Positions 54,180 to 64,000 of a stretch of DNA of 64,000 nt are shown piece by piece. The first letter of the stretch is position 1; every line of letters starts with the position of its first letter. Location: NCBI RefSeq assembly GCF_000002425.4, contig NC_037253.1:6978178-7042177 (forward strand). Direction: 5' to 3'. The notes under the pieces are model-generated. The model saw nothing but the letters and a program-made list of their open reading frames with translations. It had not been told where the DNA came from and did no database searches. This stretch comes from Physcomitrium patens (Eukaryota; Streptophyta; Bryopsida; Funariales; Funariaceae). Position numbers and translations under genes: made by a program.

Positions 54180-57013
54180 TCATGTTGCAGTATCTACTGC
54201 TGTCACAGTATTTACAGCGGGTACATTTGCTGAAGAATTGCTAGGACAACTCCGATCAAGTGAGAGCGGCCACGATGATGAGGGTATAGGCGTGGCGTTC
54301 ACTTCCCTGTTGAGGAGGCTTGTCGAACTGGATATTGATTTGCTCTTCTGTGGTTGGATATGCCATTTGAAAGGATCTTCTGGCCAGGACAATTCTGGTC
54401 GTCGGCGAGAAACTGTCACCGCTGGCTCGTCGTTTGCAGAGTCGTCTCTAAGGTATAAGCCGTAAGTGAATTTAATTCCCAGCCTACGGCGAACAAAAAT
54501 GAGATCAAAAAATTTGTCATTCAAACCAAGGACCCTTCCGCATGTACGTCATAATATAAGAGAACTAATTATCCTGACAACATAACATACTTGAGTTATG
54601 TTCCGCCTAACTAAAAGTACTAGGAAATGATTCATACTGGAGGTCATTCGTTACCAGATGATGAAGAAGATGCCGATAATGACAGCGAAAAAGATGGCAA
54701 TGAAGTCACTAAACCAAAACTTCACAAAGCTGCATCGAAACCACGGTTGCATAGAAATATCAGATGTTGCATCCATTACTTTGGGTAATGTTTTTGAAAG
54801 AACACTAAGGTCCAAATATACTTTGACAAGAAATCGTCATTAGCATCCAACAGACAATCGGCGATACACAAGGAAATGGTGAATGTAAAGTCTACAAAGT
54901 AAAGGGCTTACCCTAAAGAACAGAGGAGCGCCAGAAAAAATGTAATGCCTGCAAAACAAAACACAAGATTTGAGCCTCTGTTGTTAATTATTGCTCCGAG
55001 TCATTTAACATGAATGACGAAGAAATTTATGATGAGTATTACCCCATGAAAACATACGAAAAGCTCTCTTCCAATCGCCTTCACACCTGCAGCATTGAAG
55101 TCATCAAGTTTGAACCGTATCAGTAGCATGATTGACCTAAAAACATATACAAGTTCTTTTAGAACAGTCCAAGAGACCAAATCGATGAAGCAAGATACAT
55201 TCAGCGTCACAAACACTCTTATCAACGTTTCGGCATGACAATTCGCATGTGGTGAGTCCAAACATCCCGATATAAAGGATGAGCTACGTGAATGAGGTAG
55301 ACATGAAGGCTCTTTCAGAAATCATCTCGATGAAAAAATCAAAAAAACTACACAAAGCCGCAGAGATCTTGCTGTTAAACTTTAAAACTCTTACGCTGCC
55401 TGAAATTTTGAATTTTTTTTTGACGAAAATGGAAATTGACAAACTAGCACACCCTGTCATAAATCATCTAGAACACCGCTTAAGTAAAGCACTTAGAACC
55501 TGAATTCCCAAAATCGATCGAACGTACGGCGAGGAGCTGGAGGGGCAAGTTGCGAAGGGTGGGCAGATTCGGCATAAATACGACACTGTGCCATGAATTC
55601 CTCTTCAGCTTCCTCGGAAACAAACCACTTCCCCATCTTCAAAATAGATCCAAGAAGAAACACACTGATCATCGTTGCTGTTGTCATGAGAGTTGGCTGA
55701 AAACCCACAGTTGGAATCCGTCAGTCACCTACGAAGCTAAGATTCGAATAGCAACATTCTGAAGAGGAGACACAGATCCGAGACATACTACATGCTTGCT
55801 TACATAAAACAAAGTGAGAGGAGACTAACCACAAGAGCGGTGAAGATAGCATAGGCTGTTAATCGAGCCTGCCAGTCATTTAGCACAACACATACATCGA
55901 TCAAATGACAAATGCAAATAGATTCATGGAGCTTCCAAAAAGAGCAATGAGCACCTAAATAAACAAAACATTTATTTAAACACGACGCTGATTCCTGAAC
56001 CACACTTATTAATAGAATAAAGGAACGTTCTCGGGATATCTGACTCTGCTACTATTCGACAGAATTAGCAGAACAAAAACCTAAAGCTATCCTTAACAAA
56101 ACCCTCTCAAATGAAAAAAAAACTATTCGTGAAGAAAATAACAGCAACATATTCACGAGGTTAGGATAGTCGCATACTGTAGAAACGGTGGCATCGAATT
56201 GAAACTCTACAAGCGTTGTCATTGTGAAACTGGTAATCAGTCCTGTAAGCCAACTGAGTAAACGAAGGTGCTCCGCCTTCTCATCTACTTCACGTCTATT
56301 CAATTCTGCACATCTGTTCACAGCTTTTCTCAAACACGACTTCAACACCAGTATGTGACGAGTACTCTGACGACGTTTTGAAACATAAACCTTTCAAAAC
56401 AGAAGCCTAAACGCCAACACGATCAGGCGGCCTGAAAGCAACAGTACTTCAAATTTCAAGGATCGCAGCGACAGCAGATCAGATACATTCACAAACATAA
56501 ACTAGTGGTGATATCCCTGTTCTAACCTGGACCAAAGGTAATGCGAATTATCCACTCGCCTCTGCTTCATATCTTCTTCGCGCCATCTACCAAATTCATG
56601 GACGATACACGTAAATATGATGGACCCAGTTTCAATTTAGAAAAATATTGCGATCTCAGCAAGCTGAAAGCTAATTAGTGCGGAACCGCCTTGATACCAC
56701 GTCAACACCATACTCAGGAGCACGGACTTGATAGTAATTCTATCAACAAGCGAAGATTTCTCATCTATTTAGAACAATTTTTATTTGGTATTAATTTCCA
56801 TCAGTATGAGAAGCAGCAAAAGTTCAGTCGATAATAATACCTGCGTTTTTGCATCCGAAACAGAGCTTCTGCACGCTCGTATCTCCGAGCATCTGCGCGG
56901 AAGATCAATTCCTCGGATCGCCATTGCCTCACATCTTTTCGCCACATACGCTCGCGCTCCCTCCACTTGCGCGACATCCATGTATCCAGCGCTGTCAATC
57001 CTGCCTGCGCCAT
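54180..57013 (-). CDS. Orai-type calcium release-activated calcium channel (8 exons, 334 aa)
   Basis: Exons: 56841-57013, 56178-56313, 55830-55868, 55500-55696, 55043-55086, 54912-54948, 54655-54729, 54180-54483 (1,005 bp, phases fit). The N-terminus is an Arg/Glu/Trp-rich helix (about 12-70). TM1 (about 77-94) reads LTGLITSFTMTTLVEFQFD and aligns with the pore helix of animal Orai1. Glu94 sits where Orai1 has the selectivity Glu106 and Asp98 where it has Asp110. TM2 (about 105-138) is RLTAYAIFTALV...VFLLGS. A cytosolic loop (about 140-188) precedes TM3 (about 190-208). TM4 (about 215-240) follows after a very short link, then a Ser-rich tail of about 95 residues. By family knowledge it would be a hexameric Ca2+ channel; the membrane it occupies is unknown. 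Short exons of 37-44 bp make the model worth checking with RNA. Confidence 0.85.
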
Positions 57014-57961
57014 ATTCTGTCGATTTCTGCTGCTCTTTGATCATACTCCGCTCTAAAACCCTACATCTTCAAATTCGCAACAACGACCAAAATCAAACTC
57101 TGTAAACCTTCAAAACTCTGCTCAGAAATACACGCGCACTCCAGCCTGTGGAGAGAATCACAATATAGCATCATCTCATCAAAACTTTGCTGCACCCAAC
57201 TCCTGAATTCGCTGCTTGCAACAAGGACACCGGTTTCAAGTAAAGCTTCCGAGATATGCTCATGAGAATCCACTCATAAGTCCAAGAGCTCCGACTATCA
57301 TACGTGGACACAAAACAGTGGGAATCCGTGCCTCACACAAATACGTCAAGTAGTCTGTGTGGAAGTAAGTTTGCAGAACAAGGGTTGTGAGTTAAGGGTT
57401 ATTCAATCCACAGAATTTTGATAAACGAAATTCTTAAACAGGTGACCCATAAATTAAACTCGTAAGAAATATGCACTAAATTTATAATCTGTTCTCCAAA
57501 GTATCTATTCTGACGTAGAAAGATGAGTAGATGAGTAGCACACACACATTCCATCTCGTGATATTCCATCTCGTTAAACTTGTTGTCTCTTTCCATCTCG
57601 AAGTTCCTTGTAGCATGGCTATATTCCATCCGATGTCACTTTTTAGGTTTGACCCAGAGGTTTTCAAGAAGTAGGCATTGTTTTCTGACTATTTGCAACA
57701 TGCTGCCGATTCGGAGAGAACCTTTCGATGGTGAGTGAGGGTGTGGATGAAGGAGCGCACTCATAGGTTTGTCTCCTTGCAGACTCAAAGTCAGAGTTCC
57801 TTGCGAGTTTGCAAAGAGGATTATGCGACACTAGGAGACATTGTCCTTGTGGCATGTGGATGTTAAAAATGGCGCATTCCTGTCATTGTACAATTCAGGT
57901 GATTATTAATGCAGTTTTTCGCTGTTCTGGATCTCAGAAATATTGCAACCCAAGTTGATGC
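57014..57961. other. Upstream region of the Orai-like gene
   Basis: Promoter-side spacer. TTCCATCTCG occurs three times between about 57,548 and 57,602. No gene seen. Confidence 0.45.
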
Positions 57962-59290
57962 TTGAAAGAATTCGTCGCTCATTCTACGTCAACATTTAAA
58001 AACACTCATCTATTCACTCTCTTGTATTTGGGTAGGAGGATCGTCGAAGTTGTGTGCTATGGTTTATGGCGGGCACAACGCCAGGGAATAGCTGCTAAAA
58101 TATGCAGGAACACCCTCCGTTGCATTTCAGTATGTCAAAAGATCGTTGCTTCCTCTGGGGTCATGAGTGTAAATTTGGGAACAAGTTTAGACCAAGACGA
58201 GGAACTACCTGAAGTGGAATAGGGGACGTAGATACCACAAAAATGGAAAAACATACACAAGAGGATATTACCCATATCCAGAATTTTCTGAGAAGAATTT
58301 CGGATGTTGATCATAGCCAAGAGGACGACGGTGAAGCTGCTCTTGTCCCAGCTGCTAATCAACAGAATTGTAATGATCCTTAATGTACCACTTCTATTGT
58401 ACCGTTATCAGGTCATGTTTGCTGGGTTTGTGATCAGTCCAAATTATTTGCGGCTTGCACATTCTCTCATGCTGCAAACCTGCATCATGTACTTAAATGA
58501 GTGCGATTACATGCTTCTTGAATTGCATTGGAGATGTCACAGCACTTCTGTAGCAATCATAGCATCGTACTGTAGCTGGGTGTTAACTGCAATGGCATTT
58601 ACACATTAACAAACCAACTCATGATGTGAGCACGGAGAATGCAGTTTATGGGAGCTTCAAGGATTTGTTTCTAAGAGCGCCACCTCCATCAGCAGCATCA
58701 TCCCTATCGTCACTGCCACCATCACCACCACTATCAGCAGCATCATCACCACCTTCAGAGCCAGAGCCACTGCCACCACCACCACCGCTGCTTGAGCCAA
58801 CGAGATTCAACGTCGTAATGTTACCCTTGTTGCAGGCCAAGAAGTGGGTGGTCGAGCATCCAAAAGCAACCATGGCAACCATTGCATTTTTACTTTCGAC
58901 AGTGATGAACTGGATGCCTTACTACAAGGAACTCCACAAACTGGTCTGTTGGTGCATTGAGGATGAGTCTTGTGCCGTTCGATTCCTACTCCAGCCTCTG
59001 AAGTTTCTGATTCTTTGTGTAGGTTGAGCATTGGGCTCTTGGGCCATTCGCCGATGCATACTTGGTCATGGAGCTTGTGTTTGCAAATGTATGTGTGCAC
59101 AGGAAGTTCCAGGATTTCCTGTTCAGATCTTATGTTTTCTTCTCCATCAAGTTTCATACAGCAACGAAGTGGAATCCTCACACCATTTCTGATGAACTAT
59201 CCAATCCTCTGTTTCTGAAACAGAAATTGTTATTTTACAATGCTCAATTAAATAAATCTTATATATATATATATATAATTATGCTATTTT
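57962..59290 (+). CDS. Unrecognised multi-exon candidate gene
   Basis: GC-moderate stretch with several plus-strand coding-like pieces. One is around 58,030-58,130 (VVCYGLWRAQRQGIAAK). Another is an acidic 47-codon ATG frame at about 58,243-58,383. A third is a Pro/Ser-rich frame (58,626-58,830) leading into AKKWVVEHPKATMATIAFLL (about 58,835-58,942, a probable membrane helix). The last begins after TTCTTTGTGTAG at about 59,025 (GPFADAYLVMELVFANVCVH). Splice-like junctions are GTTGCAG|GCCAAG and AAACTG|GTCTGT. I cannot connect them into one confident protein or name a family. It could be one gene, two, or remnants. Confidence 0.35.
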
Positions 59291-59878
59291 TCTTTAGAGA
59301 ATGTTATAATCTCTTTGTTTAGAATAATAAGAATATTTTTAATTATTGAGTAATACACAAAAATTTTAAATACAAATTCATTCTAAAAATAAATTAAATA
59401 ACTCTGAAACTAAAAAAAAAAAAAAAGCTTCAGGTTTTAGATATCATGCTTATTGATTTTTTAACTATTCATAATAATTTTTTGATTCCAAATTTATAAT
59501 TAACTATTTTTAATTTTTTCTTAATACCATTATGAATTAAAGTTGCACACTTACTAAATTTAAATTACTACTCTCAAGTCTAAGCTATATCATGTTTTGT
59601 AGAAAGAACATATATTCTTTCTAAAAAAAAATATTACTCTCAAATCTAAGCTTTCAACTAGAAAAAAATTACACTATTAAAATTTAATAATAAAAAAATA
59701 TTTTAAAATATCTATAGAATTTAATAATCATATTTTATAAATTAAAGATGTTTTATAACTTTAGAAGATTTTTCAAAATATATTTTGAAGATTATTGTAA
59801 ATTAAATATTATATGTATAGCATGTTTTTTCTTAGGATATGTAGAAATAATGTTATTAGTAAATTAAATAATTCTTTG

Positions 59879-59915
<37 letters not shown>

Positions 59916-60194
59916 TATATCAGTAAATTATGGTTACAATCTTTAATATTATCATAATTAAAATTTGGTATAGTTATTATTATATACAAGAAATTTTTTA
60001 ATTTTTTTTTATAATGTAGATTCTTACAATGGTATTAATAAGATTACCTTGAATTCATATACTTTATTTATTCTGAATTAATTGTTGTAGGGAGATAATT
60101 TATTTTTAAGCAAGATCATGACTCTGTTCAATGCATGCACCACACACAACTGCATGTTGTTATTCATTAGCCTCTTAGATAATATAACTCAATA
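59291..60194. other. AT-rich spacer
   Basis: Contains a long TA microsatellite (about 59,880-59,915). No gene. Confidence 0.6.
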
Positions 60195-60231
60195 GTGTTA
60201 TTTGCATTTGTACCATCAAGGATTTTAAACA

Positions 60232-60500
60232 TCCTCTATTCTTCTTCTCCTTTCACTTTCCTTGGTTCTTACCTTAAAATCCTAGTGGTCATGTATTGTC
60301 TTCTCATTCACACATACTCGCTTCTTCTTCTCCTTTCACTTCTTTTTGCCCCCTATCGTAAAGCCCTCATAGCACTGTATTGTCTCTTTGTTTACATATC
60401 TTTGTCCTCCTCCTTCTTCACTCCCTTTTGTCCTCACTATAAAATCCTTGTAGCTGTGTGTTCACTCCTTGCTCATACATCCTTCCTTCTTCTATTCCTT
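60232..60500 (+). repeat. Three degenerate ~80-90-bp tandem repeats with an open frame
   Basis: Three successive units share CTTCTTCTCCTTTCACTT-like starts, then an A/T-rich ATCCT segment, GTATTG(T)C and CATACAT. They keep one plus-strand frame open from 60,195 to 60,641 (148 codons, no early ATG) encoding a Leu/Phe/Ser-rich, hydrophobic repeat. I see no family match. Composition alone may explain the open frame. Confidence 0.55.
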
Positions 60501-60639
60501 TCAATTCCCTTTGCCTTAAGCACATTGAATACTATATCACAATTGTATCTTGGCTTGTCTTGGTTGCATTTGATTTGTGAGTTGGGAGAGGATTTGAATG
60601 ATTTAAAGGATGGAAGAGTTTATCAACCTAGAGTATGGT

Positions 60640-62133
60640 GAAAACATCTATAAACTTGTTTGTCTATGATGATTTGTAGTATATTTTGAGAATTAAGTAA
60701 TTTTTGACATACAATTGTAATCTCTTGTATCATACATCTTGAAAGATTCAATGTTTTCAATAGAGGATTTGAGTTGGAGTTCTTTCATAAAAAGAACTTC
60801 TATTTACTTTGTAGAGCCATAAACAAGATAAAATAAGATAAATTAGCAAAAATAATATTATAGGAATCTTTTAGTAATATTAAAGAATAGCTTTTGGTAA
60901 AACTTTCTTAAAAAAAACTTAGATTGATGCTTAAGGAGGATCATTTTTGAACTAAGGTTAAAACCAAACTCCAAGATATAAAACCATATGTTCATAGAAA
61001 ATCTAAGTGTTTTATTGATTAGAAAGTGGAATTTAAAAAAAAAACAATAGATGTATTCTTTGGATATTGATTTTGAATGATTTGAATTTGTAATAACTTT
61101 GCAAGAGCTTTGCAAAGTGAAGATAGTTTTGGAATGACTTTGGTTTTGAGAAATAAAAATAATTTATACTTTAGAACTTTTTGTAAGATTAATAGTAGAT
61201 ATTTAAATAAAAATTTGTAGATTTGTCATCAAAGTTATATTAATGTGTATTATAAATTTAAGCTTAATTAAACTATTTATTTTTAAATTATTAAAACTCA
61301 AGTAGATTTGAATCTTAGAAATTGGAGTTTAAAGGATTATTGAGGGTTTTTAAGATTTGTAGCAATTTACTTGTTAGATTCAGATAAACTTTTGTATAGT
61401 AGTAGCATACTTAATTTGTAACAGTTTAAAAAAATTGAAAGCAATTGAATGGTGAAATCAAAAGATATTAATGTTGAAAAATTGGCATTAAGGTTGGAAA
61501 AGAAAACTAGCCAAAATCCAAACAGATAATGAGGTTTATCTTCCATTTATTAAATTTAATCATCTTCAAATTTATTGTACTTTTTGTCAACTAATAAATT
61601 AAAACATGTAGAAATTTTGAATCAAAAGCAATGATTAAATTATTAGTTTTTGAGGTTTTAATATAACTTAAGATTTGGTGAAGGTTTAGCTAGGATTATT
61701 TAGAATTTAATTAAGATGTAATTAGAATTTGATTAGAATTTTTTAAAAATTTAGTTAAGATTTAAAATTTAATATTTTATTAGGATTTTTTAGAATTAGT
61801 TTAAAATTAAAGATTTTATTAGAATATGATTAATATTTGATTAGGATTTTATTGAAATTTAATTAAAATTTAATTAAAGTCTATTAAAGATTATATAAGG
61901 TTTATTTGGAATTGATTAGAAAGTGACAAGATATATCTAAGATTTTTTTTCAGGTTGATAGGATGAACTAGGATAATTGGGAGTTTAATTAGGTTGTTTA
62001 AGGTTGCTAGAAGATATTTCTAAACATTATTTTGGGTTATTTTGGATTGTAAATCAAACTTCAAATTAAATTCAAATCCTTCTATAATCAAATGTCTAGA
62101 GCATTCTAATGTTAATTTTCACATAATATGACA
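60640..62133 (+). repeat. Dispersed ~1.6-kb repeat, copy 3
   Basis: Matches copies 1 and 2: AACTTCTATTTACTTTGTAG near 60,797, the AAACCAAACTCCAAGATATA block near 60,962, the degenerate TTTAGG/TTAGGATT tract near 61,660-61,920, and the end CATAATATGACA at 62,133. The left edge is uncertain. Confidence 0.65.
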
Positions 62134-63080
62134 ATGCAATGAGTTTTAAATCTCTTATTAAGTAAGAATAGACTTAATATTAATAAAAAGGACTATGCTT
62201 ATATTGTGGAAAATCTTAGCATACTACTCAGCATTGTTCTAAGAAGCAATATAATCTTAAAATAAAGAATATAGCTATTAAAGAATATAATATGTTAAAA
62301 AATAAATTTATCCAACATCAAGCAACTAGAATCTTGTATAATACCTAGTGAAGGTTTTATTCTCTGTTCAAAATCTCCTCCTTATTTTACAATAGATGTT
62401 TGTTTAGGATATAAAAATCATAAAATATTTATCTTACTAGATTTAAAAGTTTTAATTTTTATTTGAATGAAGAATTTGTTAAAAGACATAGAATATATTT
62501 AGTAAAGAAAATTAAACATGTATATATAGAAGTCAAAGATGTTCATTTACTATCTTTTAAAGATGTTATCTATAAAATCTTTCATATAAATGTAATAATA
62601 AATGATCATAATAGCTTTGTGATATTTATTATAATTTGATCTTTGTTTAATCCTATCATATTAGATTCTTAGTTACTAAAAAAAATATATTTCTTATAAA
62701 AATTAGATTTCTTATAGTCTTGATTTTTTTTCAAATATAATTAAATTTCTTCTTAATAAAATAGAAAATCTTTAGTTTTGTAGAACTAAATTCTTATTGA
62801 TAAGTATAAAAAAATTTCATACCTACTGCAAAAAAAGGGTTATTTTTTGTTTTTTATGCCACACCCATTTCTAATAGAAAAATAAATTTAAGTGGCATTC
62901 TCAGCCCATATGAAGATTATTAAGATGTTTTTTGACAAGAAGAATGTCAATATTCTTCCAAAGTATTGCCTTTATAACTATGCAATTGATTTTTAAGAAG
63001 AAACTTAAATACCATTTGGACCAATTTACAATTTTTTACAAAATCAATTGCTTAAATTCAAGGAATATATTTAAAACAAA
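62134..63080 (+). pseudogene. Chromovirus fragment D: end of gag and protease (decayed)
   Basis: Begins abruptly at the end of repeat copy 3. A gag knuckle (CLYCGKS.HTTQHC) lies near 62,210. Protease and linker sequence then resembles C at about 25,640-26,390, ending near PFGPIYNF...FKEYI at about 63,075. Heavily broken by stops. No LTR or RT remains. Confidence 0.75.
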
Positions 63081-63626
63081 ATTAGACTATTTCAAAAAAC
63101 CTAAGACCTTTCTAATCCTTGGCAATATAAAGCATCATCACAAAATAAGACAAAATAAATTAGAACAATAGTAAACAAAATTAAATAGAATAAGACATGA
63201 AAGTCAAAATTGATCAAACGGAAATAGAATAAAATAGAACTAAATAAAAAGATGCAAACCAAATTTTACTAAGAAAAAGGATCCAAAGCCATACCTAATC
63301 AAATCCTCCAAAAGGCCCTAGCCATTCCTATTTATACCTTGTTCTATTACCTTAGACTTTCTAGAATGTTTCTAAGTGATGGATCCTACCTAGATAACCG
63401 CCTTAAATTTCTTTTTTGGAGGATTCTATAGTGGATCCTATCTAAATAACTATCCTAAGCCTTTTTTAAAAGGTTCCATGATTAGCCCTTCTTAAATAAC
63501 CACCTTGATTTCTTTCTAAAATGGTCGTTGGTGGATCATATCTAGTTCTCTAATATAATTCCAATTCTAGAAACTTCTATGGTTCTAACTATCAATACGA
63601 TTATTTTATCTATACCATATTACAAT
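63081..63626 (-). repeat. Possible 3' LTR of gypsy element E
   Basis: Sequence between fragment D and the pol end of element E. On the minus strand a purine-rich AGTAAAAGAGGATTAAT is followed by TGTAATATGG, a plausible polypurine tract and LTR start near 63,626. The other end is not determined. Confidence 0.35.
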
Positions 63627-63639
63627 TAATCCTCTTTTA

Positions 63640-64000
63640 CTAATGCGAAACATCCTTGTTTCACTCCTATTGGTATTTCCAAATTGTTTCTTAGCAATAG
63701 ATGATGTTTCATGTAGGTTCTCACATTGCATCATGAATGGGATAACCTTTCCAAAGAACTTTGTATTGAAGTTGTGGACATCTATTGCCATGGCAAAAGT
63801 AGTGATGCTCTAAAATGTTGTCAATTTCATATTTTTGTTCATCATCAACTACAACTGATAGTGGTGGTGGTTGGTGTCGATCCAGAAAGTGCTTTGGCTT
63901 GGTATGAAATTCCTTCAGTTGCAAAATAAGAAAAACTAGATGGACCTGAATATGTGGTGGAAGCTCAAGGTTGTATGCAACATCAAAAATCATTGCAGAA
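63640..64000 (-). pseudogene. Gypsy element E: pol C-terminus with chromodomain (window edge)
   Basis: The minus-strand frame 63,721-63,993 reads YNLELPPHIQVHLVF...LKEFHTKPKHFLDRH, then DDEQKYEIDNILEHH...YKVLWKGYP, the integrase C-terminal region and chromodomain of a Ty3/gypsy chromovirus. It differs clearly from A, B and C, so it is another lineage. The window ends inside it. Confidence 0.85.

Overview
The window looks like nuclear DNA from a land plant, most likely a non-flowering one (moss, liverwort, lycophyte or fern). It has multi-exon plant genes with short introns (about 95 to 315 bp), a plant-type NADP-malic enzyme, a 4-coumarate:CoA ligase-like gene, an ATL RING-H2 ubiquitin ligase, Ty3/gypsy chromoviruses and a Helitron. 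One gene codes for an Orai-type calcium channel, a family generally reported as lost from flowering plants. No species can be named from the sequence alone.

Layout. 1-5,000: AT-rich DNA with one copy of a dispersed repeat of about 1.6 kb. 5,000-8,800: a GC-richer island with the single-exon ATL gene (6,292-7,416, minus). 8,800-12,000: microsatellites and a small tandem duplication. 12,440-36,340: a decayed Helitron Rep-helicase (plus strand) split in two by a chromovirus (A, 14,255-34,330). A is itself split inside its reverse transcriptase by two more chromoviruses of the same family in opposite orientations: B (17,337-23,727, minus) and C (23,857-30,236, plus). A's right LTR is split by a second copy of the 1.6-kb repeat. 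36,340-40,350: AT-rich spacer.

40,351-57,013 is the gene-rich part, all on the minus strand. It holds a complete 17-exon NADP-malic enzyme (603 aa), a 7-exon 4CL-like gene that is intact apart from one in-frame stop, a nearly identical 1.07-kb duplicate of the 5' end of the malic enzyme gene, and an 8-exon Orai-like gene (334 aa). Exon phases and codon counts were checked across every splice junction of these three genes. 57,014-64,000 returns to AT-rich repeats: an unrecognised candidate gene near 58-59.3 kb, a third copy of the 1.6-kb repeat, and fragments of two more gypsy elements.

The best candidate for something undescribed is a 423-bp, 140-codon ORF between the chromodomain and the 3' LTR of chromovirus B. 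C carries it at exactly the same length (with stops), and A lacks it. It matches no gypsy domain I know. Second are the Orai channel gene, the fresh chimeric duplication of the malic enzyme 5' end, and two consecutive GC-AG introns in the malic enzyme gene.
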